This document shows positions 35,137 to 43,460 of a DNA stretch of 64,000 nucleotides, piece after piece. Origin of the DNA: Planobispora longispora (GTDB lineage: Bacteria > Actinomycetota > Actinomycetes > Streptosporangiales > Streptosporangiaceae); contig NZ_BOOH01000047.1 in assembly GCF_016863135.1 (NCBI RefSeq), positions 1 to 64,000 on the forward strand. Direction: 5' to 3'. The position numbers and the translations under genes were made by a program. Under the pieces are notes generated by a model. The model searched no databases, was not told the DNA's origin, and saw only the letters and a list, made by a program, of their open reading frames with translations. The first letter of the stretch is position 1, and each line of letters starts with the position of its first letter.

Positions 35137-36531
35137 ATGAGCACGCCGCACTCACCCTCCCCTGCGCCGGCCGCTGGGGCCGCGGGCGATGTGATCCCCT
35201 TCCGCCAGGCTGTGCGGGCCTGGTTCCTGATCTCCCTGCAGACCTTCGGCGGCCCGGCCGGACAGATCGCCGTCATGCAGCGCACCCTGGTGGAGGAGAA
35301 ACGCTGGATCGGCCAGCGGCGCTTCAACCACGCCCTGTCGTACTGCATGCTGCTGCCCGGCCCCGAGGCCCAGCAGCTGGCGATCTATGTGGGCTGGCTG
35401 CTGAACGGCACCCGCGGCGGGCTGGTCGCGGGGACCTTGTTCGTGCTGCCCGGCATGCTCGCCCTGCTGGTCCTGTCGGCCGTCTACGTCCTCTGGCGCG
35501 ACACCACCCTGGCAGCCGCCCTGTTCGCCGGGATCGCCCCGGCGGTGCTGGCCATCGTCGCCCAGGCCGTCATCCGGGTGGCCAGGCGCTCGCTGACCCA
35601 CCCGGTGTTCATCGCCGTGGCGGTGGCCGCCTTCGCCGCCCTCGCGCTGTTCGGCGTGCCGTTCCCCATCGTGATCGCCGCGGCCGCTCTGATCGGCTGG
35701 AGCGTGCACAAGCTGGCTCCGCGGGCGTTCACCGCCGGGGGCGGGCACGGCGGCGGCGACGACGGGCCCGCGCCGCTGATCTCCGACGACGCCCTGCACC
35801 ACGCCCGGCCGTCCTGGCGTTCGGCAGGGAAGATCCTGGCCGTCGGGCTGGTCGCCTGGTGGCTGCCGGTGGCCGCGGTCGCCGTACTCACCGGGACCGG
35901 CAGCGTCTTCACCACCCAGGGCCTGTTCTTCTCCGGCACCGCGCTGGTCACCTTCGGCGGCGCCTACGCGGTGCTGGCCTTCGTCGCCCAGCGGGCGGTG
36001 GAGACCTACGCCTGGCTGAGCCCCGGCGAGATGGTGCGCGGCCTGGCCCTGGCCGAGACCACGCCCGGGCCGCTCATCATGGTGGTGCAGTTCGTCGCCT
36101 TCCTGGGCGCCTACCGCTCCCCCGGCGCCCTGGACCCCTGGGCCGGGGCGCTGCTCGGCGCCTTGTTGACCACTTGGGTCACCTTCGTGCCGTGCTTCCT
36201 GTTCATCTTCCTGGGCGCGCCGCACGTGGAGCGGCTGCGCCACAACACCGCCGTCAGCGCCGCCCTGACCGGCATCACCGCCGCCGTCGTAGGGGTGATC
36301 GCCAACCTGGCCTTCTACTTCGCCGGACACACCCTGTTCGCGCGGGCCTTCACCTCGACCTGGGGACCCTTCACCGTCCAGCTCCCCGAGGCCGGCACGG
36401 TCAGCCCGGTCGCCCTGGCGATCACAGCGGCCGCGTTGATCATGACGTTCGCGCTGAAGTGGTCGATGCTGCGCACCCTCGGCCTCTGCGCGCTCCTGGG
36501 CCTGGGTACGGCGCTGCTTCCCTGGGCCTGA
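35137..36531 (+). CDS. chrA: Chromate efflux transporter ChrA
   Basis: 464 aa with the two homologous halves of the CHR family. The first has AWFLISLQTFGGPAGQIAVM and MLLPGPEAQQLAIYVGWLLN; the second has LVTFGGAYAVLAFVAQRAVE and LALAETTPGPLIMVVQFVAF. It should pump chromate out of the cell using the proton motive force. It is the last gene of the operon. A 23-bp tandem duplication covers its final codons and the bases after the stop. Confidence 0.95.
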   Translation: MSTPHSPSPAPAAGAAGDVIPFRQAVRAWFLISLQTFGGPAGQIAVMQRTLVEEKRWIGQRRFNHALSYCMLLPGPEAQQLAIYVGWLLNGTRGGLVAGTLFVLPGMLALLVLSAVYVLWRDTTLAAALFAGIAPAVLAIVAQAVIRVARRSLTHPVFIAVAVAAFAALALFGVPFPIVIAAAALIGWSVHKLAPRAFTAGGGHGGGDDGPAPLISDDALHHARPSWRSAGKILAVGLVAWWLPVAAVAVLTGTGSVFTTQGLFFSGTALVTFGGAYAVLAFVAQRAVETYAWLSPGEMVRGLALAETTPGPLIMVVQFVAFLGAYRSPGALDPWAGALLGALLTTWVTFVPCFLFIFLGAPHVERLRHNTAVSAALTGITAAVVGVIANLAFYFAGHTLFARAFTSTWGPFTVQLPEAGTVSPVALAITAAALIMTFALKWSMLRTLGLCALLGLGTALLPWA

Positions 36532-36562
36532 GCCGTCGAGTTCCCTGGGCCCGAGCCGTCAA
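36518..36562 (+). repeat. Tandem duplication at the chrA 3' end
   Basis: TTCCCTGGGCCTGAGCCGTC and a near-identical second copy follow one another at about 36519-36562. The first copy carries the chrA stop codon, the second is non-coding. Confidence 0.7.
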
Positions 36563-36640
36563 GTCGCCTACGACTGAGGATCAGGCGGTGGACCTCGCCG
36601 CCCCGCGCTCTCCGGCGGGAGCGGCGGCCCAGCCGGTCCG

Positions 36641-37213
36641 TCAACTCGGAGGACGGATCCCCGCGAGGATGACCGCGACGAGCCGGCGGACCGCGTCCTC
36701 GGACGGCAGGTCCACGGCCGCGGCCAGGGCATGCAGGCAGTAGATCGCGAGCTCGTCGGGCGCGACGTCGTCACGCAGCTCACCGGCCCGCGCCCCCTCG
36801 GCCAGCAGATCCCGGAGGAAGTCACCGAGGTGCCGGCGGGCCCGGATGACATGCTCGCCCTGGTGCAGGAGCGCGGCGGCATCGGTGCCGTGGTGGCGGT
36901 GCTGGATGAACGCGTAGGCCTCGAGCACGGCTTCGAGCCGTTCGCCGGCGCTTCCCGCCCGATCCCGGAGTTCGGCGAGCCGGTCGAGGTGGCCGGCGAT
37001 CTGCCTCTCGTGCCAGGCGATCAGGATCGCCTCCACATCCGGGAAATATTTGTACAGCGTCGCGCGCCCGATCCCGGTCTCCTCGGCGATCCGCGACATC
37101 GTCACCGCTCGCAGGCCGTGCCGCGCCACCAGTGCCGCGGTGGTGTCCAGCGTCGCCTCGCGCACCGCGTGCCGGTGCGCCTCGATCGTCTCGTTCCACA
37201 GCTTCGGCACCAC
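36641..37213 (-). CDS. TetR-family repressor
   Basis: 190 aa from the double GTG at 37213/37210. The HTH is TLDTTAALVARHGLRAVTMS, then RIAEETGIGRATLYKYFPDV. The ligand domain is helical with a GERLEAVLEAYAFIQHRHHG stretch. TATACT lies just upstream of the GTG, so the transcript may be nearly leaderless. It is divergent from a small membrane-protein gene, with a palindrome in that gene's promoter, and probably represses it. Confidence 0.9.
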   Translation of the reverse strand: MVPKLWNETIEAHRHAVREATLDTTAALVARHGLRAVTMSRIAEETGIGRATLYKYFPDVEAILIAWHERQIAGHLDRLAELRDRAGSAGERLEAVLEAYAFIQHRHHGTDAAALLHQGEHVIRARRHLGDFLRDLLAEGARAGELRDDVAPDELAIYCLHALAAAVDLPSEDAVRRLVAVILAGIRPPS

Positions 37214-37250
37214 CTCAGTATACAAAGCGACGAATTCGATACATGATGAC

Positions 37251-37279
37251 TTGACAGAGACACTTTGTCTCGAAAAACT
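37251..37279 (+). promoter_or_regulatory. TetR-repressed promoter
   Basis: TTGACA (37251-37256) is followed by the perfect palindrome GAGACA-CTT-TGTCTC (37257-37271) and a weak -10 (AAAACT, 37274-37279) at 17-bp spacing. An operator between -35 and -10 is a classic repression layout. Confidence 0.65.
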
Positions 37280-37323
37280 GCCGGAAGAGGGAAGCCCAAG
37301 CGGATGCCGCAAAGGAGAAACCC

Positions 37324-37566
37324 GTGACCGACCCACATACGGGCCCCGACGCAGGGAGTGACGCCAGGGCGGGATCCGGCCGCGGATCGACACCCCGCTG
37401 GGTCAAGGTGTCCGGCATCATCGCGGTGCTCCTGCTCCTGCTGGCCCTCACCGTCATGCTCGCCAGCGGCGGCGATCACGGTCCCGGCCGTCATCTGCCG
37501 GGCGGCGGCGCCGACCCCCGGACGCATCTCCCCCACGCCACGGACCACGGCGCACACCGGCCATGA
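37324..37566 (+). CDS. Small single-pass membrane protein
   Basis: 80 aa from GTG 37324 with AAAGGAG at good spacing. Residues about 28-48 form one membrane helix (SGIIAVLLLLLALTVMLASG). Both ends are polar, and the C-terminus has several His (HLPHATDHGAHRP). Family not recognised; small proteins of this kind accompany TetR/DUF2269-like membrane genes. It overlaps the next, broken gene by four bases. Confidence 0.75.
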   Translation: MTDPHTGPDAGSDARAGSGRGSTPRWVKVSGIIAVLLLLLALTVMLASGGDHGPGRHLPGGGADPRTHLPHATDHGAHRP

Positions 37567-37800
37567 CCGTGTCACGGACCATGCCGCCGCGCCTGCGCAA
37601 GCTCGCGCTCACCGCGCACGTCACCTCCTCGGTCGGCTGGCTCGGCGCGGTCGCGGCCTTCCTGGTCCTCGCCCTCGCCGGGCTGAGCGGGCAGGACGTT
37701 CAGACGATGCGCACCGCATCCGTCACCCGCTGATCTCATCGTTACCGCGAAAGCGGGATTGACCGTCCTCGCGTCGTCGCCGCCCGACGGAGCGACCGCC
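37563..37800 (+). pseudogene. Truncated DUF2269-like membrane protein
   Basis: The frame opens as the family does (PPRLRKLALTAHVTSSVGWL, then GAVAAFLVLALAGLSGQD) but stops at 37733 after 56 residues; the family is about 150 aa. A piece like the last helix (IVTAKAGLTVLA) follows in another frame at 37738-37773. The middle appears deleted. Confidence 0.65.
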
Positions 37801-37865
37801 GATCCGCAGCCCGCCGTCGCGCAGGCCGAGGCGGAGCCGGACTCGAATCTCCACTTGATAAGTAA

Positions 37866-37914
37866 ACCCCTAGGGGGTATTTTCGTCGCGGATCGAGGGT
37901 ACCCCCCGAGGGTA
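37866..37914 (+). promoter_or_regulatory. Two CsoR-like operator boxes
   Basis: ACCCCTAGGGGGT (37866-37878) and TACCCCCCGAGGGTA (37900-37914) are G/C-tract palindromes with flanking TA, the pattern bound by CsoR/RcnR copper and nickel repressors. They lie 20-65 bases before a tiny Cys/His ORF. No csoR-type gene is seen in the window. Confidence 0.55.
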
Positions 37915-37931
37915 TACAGGAAGGAAAACCC

Positions 37932-38057
37932 ATGTGCACGGCATGTTTCCTGCAGCACCACGGACCCCGCCTCGGCGCAGGCGCAGACCGGCGAAGGCAC
38001 CGTGCGGCGGTGGAGCGGGCCGGCTACGCCCTGGCCGGTTCCGCAGCCACCTCATAG
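37932..38057 (+). CDS. Tiny Cys/His N-terminal protein, possible metal binder
   Basis: 41 aa, ATG 37932 with a strong AGGAAGGA ribosome binding site. It begins MCTACFLQHHG, placing CxxC and HH within ten residues; the rest is Arg/Ala-rich. It is preceded by two CsoR-like boxes and followed by a perfect hairpin, then an MFS exporter. It could be a metal scavenger or a leader peptide controlling the MFS gene. No family was recognised. Confidence 0.5.
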   Translation: MCTACFLQHHGPRLGAGADRRRHRAAVERAGYALAGSAATS

Positions 38058-38100
38058 AGGTCCACCGGCGCCCGGCGGATCGCACCCCGTAAAAACAGGC

Positions 38101-38130
38101 GGTGGGCGTGCACTGGCATGCACGCCCACC
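38101..38130 (+). terminator. Perfect 12-bp hairpin before the MFS gene
   Basis: GGTGGGCGTGCA (38101-38112) pairs perfectly with TGCACGCCCACC (38119-38130) around six bases. It lies 43 bases after the tiny ORF and 91 before the MFS start, so it could be a terminator or an attenuator of the exporter. Confidence 0.65.
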
Positions 38131-38221
38131 CGTGGGGCCGGTCCGAATCGACATCCAACCCAACCCCCTACGACGCATCCTGCCATCTTTCGGCACGGAG
38201 GCGAGAAACCAGGAGAACGGC

Positions 38222-39652
38222 ATGAACGCCGTCAGTCCTCGCAGGTGGCAGGCACTCATCGTGCTGGCCGCCGCGCAGTTCATGGTCATCATGGACACCT
38301 CCATCATCGGCGTCGCGTTACCCGACATGCAGCGCGACCTGGGCTTCACCCCCGGCGGCCTGCAGTGGGTGTTCAACGCCTACGTCGTCGCCTTCGGCGG
38401 CCTGCTGCTGCTCGGCGGGCGGCTGTCGGACCTGTTCGGCGCCCGCAAGGTCTTCAGCGCCGGCTGGGTCGTCCTGATCGCCGGATCCGTCGTCGCCGCG
38501 GCGGCGGGCACCGCCTGGGCCGAGGTCCTCGGCCGCGGGATCCAGGGCGTCGGCGGCGCGCTCATCGCCCCGGCCTCGATGACGCTGCTCATGATGCTGT
38601 TCGGCCACGACCGGCGTGAGCTGGGCAAGGCCATGGCCCTGTACGGCGCCGCCGCCCCGGCGGGCGGCACCGCCGGAGTCTTCCTCGGCGGCGTCATCAC
38701 CGAATATCTGAGCTGGCCGTGGGTCTTCATCATCTACATCCCGATCGGCCTGCTCACCCTGGCCGCCGTCCCCGCCCTGCTCCCGGCCGTCTCAGGCCGG
38801 CGCGGTTCCATCGACCTGCTCGGTGCCGCAGCGGTCACCGCGGGCATCGCGCTGGCCGTGTCCGCCATCGTGCGCGCCCCCGAGCAGGGCTGGAGCTCGG
38901 CCGCCACGCTCGCGCAGCTGGCCGGAGCCGTCGCGCTGCTGGCGGCCTTCCTGCTCATCCAGCGCACCGTCCGCGAACCGCTGATGCCGCTCGCGATCTG
39001 GCGCACTCCGGGCCTGGCCACCGCCAACCTGGCCATGGCGCTGCTGGGGGCGGCGTGGATCCCGATGTGGTACTTCCTCAACCTCTACCTGCAGCAGGTC
39101 CTCGGCTACGGGGCCTTCCCGAGTGGCGCGGCGCTGCTGCCGATGACCGTCGCCATCATGATCTTCATGATCGGCATCACCGCCCGGCTGCTCGGCCGCT
39201 TCGGCGCCAAGCCGCTCATCGTGCTGGGGCTCCTGGTGCTCGCGGCCGGGATGGCGGGCCTGTCGCTAGCGCGCCCGGACGGGATCTTCGCCGCCGACGT
39301 GCTGCCCGCCTCGCTGGTGGCGGCGGTCGGCATGTCGCTGGCCTACATCCCGGCCATGATGTCGGCCATGTCCGGGGCGCGCCCCGAGGACAGCGGCCTG
39401 GCCTCGGGCATCGTCAACACCACCTACCAGGTCGGCTCGGCACTCGGCCTGGCGGCCATGACCGCGCTGGCCACCTCGCAGGGCGCCGACCGGCTCGGTG
39501 ACCTGCCCCGGCTCACCGGCGGCTTCCAGGCCGCCTTCGTCGGAGCCGGAATCGTGGCGGCGGCCGGCGCCGTCCTGACCCTGCTGCTCATGCGCGGTTC
39601 CAAGCCGGCGACCGCCGAGACGGACGCGCAGCGGGAAGCCGCACGGGTCTGA
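38222..39652 (+). CDS. MFS drug exporter, DHA2 family
   Basis: 476 aa from ATG 38222 with AGGAG upstream. It has fourteen-helix DHA2 features: QFMVIMDTSIIGVALPDMQR, GGRLSDLFGARKVF (loop 2-3 motif A) and GRGIQGVGGALIAPASMTLL (motif C region). It should export drugs or dyes by proton antiport. It sits downstream of the CsoR-like boxes, tiny ORF and hairpin, so metal-linked control is possible. A terminator follows. Confidence 0.93.
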   Translation: MNAVSPRRWQALIVLAAAQFMVIMDTSIIGVALPDMQRDLGFTPGGLQWVFNAYVVAFGGLLLLGGRLSDLFGARKVFSAGWVVLIAGSVVAAAAGTAWAEVLGRGIQGVGGALIAPASMTLLMMLFGHDRRELGKAMALYGAAAPAGGTAGVFLGGVITEYLSWPWVFIIYIPIGLLTLAAVPALLPAVSGRRGSIDLLGAAAVTAGIALAVSAIVRAPEQGWSSAATLAQLAGAVALLAAFLLIQRTVREPLMPLAIWRTPGLATANLAMALLGAAWIPMWYFLNLYLQQVLGYGAFPSGAALLPMTVAIMIFMIGITARLLGRFGAKPLIVLGLLVLAAGMAGLSLARPDGIFAADVLPASLVAAVGMSLAYIPAMMSAMSGARPEDSGLASGIVNTTYQVGSALGLAAMTALATSQGADRLGDLPRLTGGFQAAFVGAGIVAAAGAVLTLLLMRGSKPATAETDAQREAARV

Positions 39653-39745
39653 TCAGAGCGACCGCGGCGGGCCTGCGGTCTTCCGCCGCGAGAACCCGGG
39701 AGCGTCCTCGCCGCCGGCCGCTCCCGCCGGCGCCGTCATCACGAG

Positions 39746-39782
39746 AGCGTGCCGCCCGGAGGAAGTCTCCGGGCAGCACGCT
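39746..39782 (+). terminator. Terminator after the MFS gene
   Basis: Arms 39746-39761 and 39767-39782 pair with one mismatch around a five-base loop, followed by TTTCC. The stem is very GC-rich. The remaining gap to 40042 holds no gene; an AT-rich patch at about 39955-39980 probably contains the promoter of the next gene. Confidence 0.8.
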
Positions 39783-40042
39783 TTCCTGCGCTCTGACCGA
39801 GGTGCCGGACAGCTGTCAACGATGATCCATCGGAGGTTTTCCCGGAAGGGAGCCAGGCCCGCCGGAGCTGCAGCAGTCACACCCCACCCCATTTCCCTCG
39901 GGAGGAGTCAAAGCGAGAAGCCCTCAATTCCCGGCCTCTCGCCCGACAGGTCGCCAGTATTTCTACTATTTTCGATAGCAGATGGGAGGGCCGAGCGGGC
40001 TGCCTTCCCGGGACACTGCCACGCCGGAGCAAGGAGCCATAC

Positions 40043-40984
40043 GTGGGACAGCGGCTAGGTGGAACATCTTTCTGGTCTGGGCGGCGAGCGCTGGTGACCG
40101 GGGCCGGCGGATTCATCGGCTCCCACCTGACACGACGACTGCACCTGCTCGGAGCCGATGTGCACGCCGTCAGCCGCCACCCTCGCGACTCCGGGTACGG
40201 GGAGAAGTGGCATCCGGTCGACCTCTGCGACGCCGGCGCGACCGCGGCGCTCGTCGAGACCGTCCGGCCCGAAGTGGTGTTCCACCTGGCCGGCGAGGTG
40301 AACGGAGCCAGGGATCCCGGCATCGTGGCGCCTACTCTGCACAACAACCTGGGGAGCACCGTGAACGTGCTCGCCGCGGTCACGGAGATCCCCGGTGCCC
40401 GGGTCCTCCTGACCGGTTCCTCGGAGGAGCCGCGGCCGGGCAACGGCCACGCGGCTCCGTCGTCGCCGTATGCGATGGCCAAGTGGGCCGCCACCGGATA
40501 CGCGGAGCTCTTTCACAGGCTGTGGGATGCGCCTGTGACCGTCCTGCGGCCCACCATGGTGTACGGCCCCGCACAACGAGACGCCTCCAAGGTGATCCCC
40601 CATGTGACGCTGTCGCTGTTGGCGGGCCGGTCCCCCGGCCTCACCAGCGGGACCAAGCTCGCCGACTGGATCTATGTCGACGATGTCGTCGACGCTTTCC
40701 TCACCGCGGCGGTGGCCGATGACACGATCGGCCGTGTCCTCGACATCGGAACCGGCACGAAGACTTCCGTCAGACAGGTGGTCGAACTGCTCTTCCAGAT
40801 CGTCGGCAGTCCGCTGCGTCCCCGATTCGGGGTCATCGCCGACCGTCCGGGGGACATCCCCCAGGCGGCCGACATCGCTCTCGCGGCCGACCTGCTCGGC
40901 TGGCGGCCCGCCGTCGACCTGAAGGACGGCCTTCAGCGAACAGTGGCCTGGTACGCGGAGCACATGTCGTACGAGCCGCTGTAG
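40043..40984 (+). CDS. NAD-dependent epimerase/dehydratase (extended SDR)
   Basis: 313 aa from GTG 40043 with AAGGAG upstream. The NAD fold is ALVTGAGGFIGSHLTRRLHL. The catalytic pair is YxxxK in SSPYAMAKWAATGYAEL, and the substrate region is VTVLRPTMVYGPAQ. It belongs to the nucleotide-sugar epimerase/dehydratase group; exact substrate is unknown. It is isolated among metal-resistance genes. Confidence 0.88.
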   Translation: MGQRLGGTSFWSGRRALVTGAGGFIGSHLTRRLHLLGADVHAVSRHPRDSGYGEKWHPVDLCDAGATAALVETVRPEVVFHLAGEVNGARDPGIVAPTLHNNLGSTVNVLAAVTEIPGARVLLTGSSEEPRPGNGHAAPSSPYAMAKWAATGYAELFHRLWDAPVTVLRPTMVYGPAQRDASKVIPHVTLSLLAGRSPGLTSGTKLADWIYVDDVVDAFLTAAVADDTIGRVLDIGTGTKTSVRQVVELLFQIVGSPLRPRFGVIADRPGDIPQAADIALAADLLGWRPAVDLKDGLQRTVAWYAEHMSYEPL

Positions 40985-41134
40985 ACACTTCTCATGGCCT
41001 GCTCACTGAACGCAGGCCCTCGAGACAGCGAGAAGCGGGCGGATCTCGCGAAGCCGGCAGCGCCGGATCATCGGACCGGCGGACGCACACGGGACCACCG
41101 GAAGGGGTCGTTCCCGCAGGGGAGGCCGGAGTAC

Positions 41135-41153
41135 CTACGATCATGAGTCGTAG
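41135..41153 (+). promoter_or_regulatory. BlaI-type operator
   Basis: CTACGA (41135-41140) and TCGTAG (41148-41153) are perfect inverted arms with a seven-base centre, like actinobacterial BlaI/CopY-family operators. It lies 40 bases before the DUF6153 gene. A BlaI-type regulator is encoded at 43457-43825. A partial copy (CGTCGTAG, about 43871-43878) lies upstream of that regulator. Confidence 0.55.
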
Positions 41154-41192
41154 ACTGGTCATGTCGGCGACCCGGCTCAGGCGCGAGGAGGG

Positions 41193-41672
41193 ATGATGGA
41201 CGGCTTCGTCCGGCGGTCCGCCACGCGTACGGCCCGCTGGATCCTGCTCGTCGCGCTGGCCCTGGGCGTCGCAGGCATGCATACCTTCGGTCACCTCAGC
41301 CACGAGCGCGGGCACGGCGGCATGACCGTCCCCGCCGTGCCCGCGCCGGCCTCCGGGCACAGCGGGACGACCACCTCCGCCGCGCATGCGCCGGCCTCCG
41401 GGCACGGCGGCGCGCACGGGCACTCCTCTGCGGTGATCGACGGCACACGGTGGGCTCCGGCCCTCGACGGCATGCCGGTCGGCTTCGACCCGACCTCGGT
41501 CTGCCTGGCCGTACTCGCCGCGCTTGTCCTCGTCGTGGGCGCCGTCCTGTCGCGGGTACGGCGGGCCCGCGAAGACCCGGCCTCCGGCGCCCGGCCCATC
41601 CTTTCCGTGGTCCGGCCTCCGCCCCGGCGGACCGCTGTGCGCCTGGCGCGTCTTTCCGTGCTGCGCATATAG
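41193..41672 (+). CDS. DUF6153 membrane protein, His-rich
   Basis: 159 aa. The first membrane helix is about 15-33 (WILLVALALGVAGMHTFGHL), followed by a His/Gly/Ser-rich outside loop (SGHGGAHGHSSA) and a second helix at about 100-120 (SVCLAVLAALVLVVGAVLSR). Small proteins of this kind accompany DUF305 and copper-handling genes in actinobacteria, and the loop suits metal binding. GAGGAGG precedes ATG 41193. It is probably co-transcribed with the DUF305 gene. Confidence 0.8.
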   Translation: MMDGFVRRSATRTARWILLVALALGVAGMHTFGHLSHERGHGGMTVPAVPAPASGHSGTTTSAAHAPASGHGGAHGHSSAVIDGTRWAPALDGMPVGFDPTSVCLAVLAALVLVVGAVLSRVRRAREDPASGARPILSVVRPPPRRTAVRLARLSVLRI

Positions 41673-41752
41673 GCCGACCTCTCCGGCGGGCGGCTGCCGC
41701 CCGCAGACGGCCGGCACACGCATGACGACGAAACGGAAAGAGACCAGACGAC

Positions 41753-42400
41753 ATGTCCACCAACCGATCCATCGTCCGCAGGCTCGCCCTGACCGCCACG
41801 GTCGGGGTCGCCTCTCTCGGGCTGCTCGCCGCCTGCGGCGGCCAGGAGCGCCCGGCAGGCGACCAGGAGCACTCGACGGCCACCCACGGCACCACGAGCA
41901 GCAGCGCTCCCGCGGCCACCGCGAGCGCGCAGCCGTCGGCCGCCTTCAACGACGCCGACGTCGCCTTCGCCCAGATGATGATCCCGCACCATGAGCAGGC
42001 CGTGGAGATGGCCGAGCTCGCCGGGACCCGGGCCGCCGACCCGGAGGTCAAGGGACTGGCGGCGAAAATCGAGGCCGCCCAGGCCCCGGAGATCGCCACC
42101 ATGACCGGCTGGCTGACCGCCTGGGGCGAGGCCACCGCACCCGGAGGGGGCCACGGCGGCCACGGCATGCCGGGCATGATGACCGAGGAGGACATGGCCA
42201 AGCTCCAGCGGGCCGAGGGGGCGACCTTCGACCGCCTGTTCGCCGAGCTGATGATCGCCCATCACAAGGGCGCGATCGAAATGGCCGAGACCGAGCAGAC
42301 GCAGGGCGCCAACCCCGAGGCCGTACAGCTGGCCAAGAACATCGAGGCCGCCCAGCAGGCCGAGGTCGAGCAGATGGAGAAACTCCTCGAGCGGCTCTGA
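41753..42400 (+). CDS. DUF305 lipoprotein
   Basis: 215 aa. The signal peptide ends in a lipobox (LGLLAACGG), so the protein is anchored outside the membrane by lipidated Cys. The two DUF305 halves show FAQMMIPHHEQAVEMAELAG and FAELMIAHHKGAIEMAETEQ, each with the HH-x-A/G-x-E/M helical motif that suggests metal binding. A GGGHGGHGMPGMM loop with His and Met lies between them. Role is probably periplasmic copper or silver capture. Confidence 0.92.
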   Translation: MSTNRSIVRRLALTATVGVASLGLLAACGGQERPAGDQEHSTATHGTTSSSAPAATASAQPSAAFNDADVAFAQMMIPHHEQAVEMAELAGTRAADPEVKGLAAKIEAAQAPEIATMTGWLTAWGEATAPGGGHGGHGMPGMMTEEDMAKLQRAEGATFDRLFAELMIAHHKGAIEMAETEQTQGANPEAVQLAKNIEAAQQAEVEQMEKLLERL

Positions 42401-42509
42401 GCCGTGTCATGGCCGGTGACGTCCGAGTCCGGCACGCGATCCGGGTGTCACCGGCCCGGCCGGTCGCAGGAACGACCGGCCGGGGTTTCCCCGCCGTGAG
42501 CGCGACCGG

Positions 42510-43460
42510 TCAGAAGATGGAAAGCGTGTGGCAGTGGTGGGCCAGCAGCGAGCTCACCCCGGGGATCGCCGCGACGGCCGCGGGCCCCGCAAGCAGCAGG
42601 GCCACCATTGCCAGCCCGGCCAGCCGCTCCCTGCGGCCGAGGGGGACGGCGGGGGCCAGCATGCGCTTGACGCGCATGAGCGCCGTCTCGCCGCCCGCGC
42701 CCAGCATGAAGGCGGGGGTCCGGCCGGTGGCCAGCCGTACCAGCGCGGCGGCGAGGTGGATGCGCGGATGGTGACGGGCCGCCACATCGTCGGCGAGCAG
42801 CTCGACCAGACGCGCCACCTCGTCTCTGGCGCGGGCGAACAGCGGCAGACGGGGGAAGGCGACGGAGAACGCCTCGACGGCGGCCAGCACGAGGTGGTGA
42901 CGACCGCGCAGATGGGCCCGCTCGTGGGCGAGCACGGCGGCCACCTGCTCGGGGGCCAGCGACTCCAGGGCAGCGGTCGTGATGACCGTCTTTCCCTGCC
43001 GGCCGGGCAGACAGTAGGCCGCGGCCTCGTCGTGCTCCAGCACCACCGCGCCCAGCCCGCCGTCATGGCGGCCGAGGACGGCCAGCAGGTCGGCGTGCCG
43101 GCGCCGTTCGCGCCGGGCCCGCACCAGCACGGCCGCGCCGCAGTGGGTCACCCTGGCCACGACCAGGACGGCCCCGAGCAGAGCGGCGCGGGCACCCGGG
43201 GAGAGGGCGAGGTCTCCGTCGGAGAGCAGGGCGGCACACGCCTCGAAGAACGCCGCCAGCCCGTGCCCCACCACGGAGGCCGGGATCGCGGCGGCGAACG
43301 CCGCCAGAGCCACGGACGCCACCGCAGACACGCAGGCGGCCAGCCATATGGAGATCGCCAGACGCGGAGCACGCTCAGCCCATGTGCCGCGGCCGAGCAG
43401 CCGGGGCAACCGGCCCACGGCGGCGATGGCGTACAGCACCAGAACGGTGGCGACGATCAT
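42510..43460 (-). CDS. M56-family membrane metallopeptidase (BlaR1-like)
   Basis: 316 aa. Hydrophobic N-terminal helices lead to a zinc motif HERAH in VAAVLAHERAHLRGRHH and the third ligand region ELLADDVAARHHPR. A last helix is near residue 285-305. It lacks an extracellular penicillin-binding domain. It overlaps the BlaI-type regulator by four bases and should cleave that regulator in response to a signal, as in BlaR1/BlaI. Confidence 0.9.
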   Translation of the reverse strand: MIVATVLVLYAIAAVGRLPRLLGRGTWAERAPRLAISIWLAACVSAVASVALAAFAAAIPASVVGHGLAAFFEACAALLSDGDLALSPGARAALLGAVLVVARVTHCGAAVLVRARRERRRHADLLAVLGRHDGGLGAVVLEHDEAAAYCLPGRQGKTVITTAALESLAPEQVAAVLAHERAHLRGRHHLVLAAVEAFSVAFPRLPLFARARDEVARLVELLADDVAARHHPRIHLAAALVRLATGRTPAFMLGAGGETALMRVKRMLAPAVPLGRRERLAGLAMVALLLAGPAAVAAIPGVSSLLAHHCHTLSIF

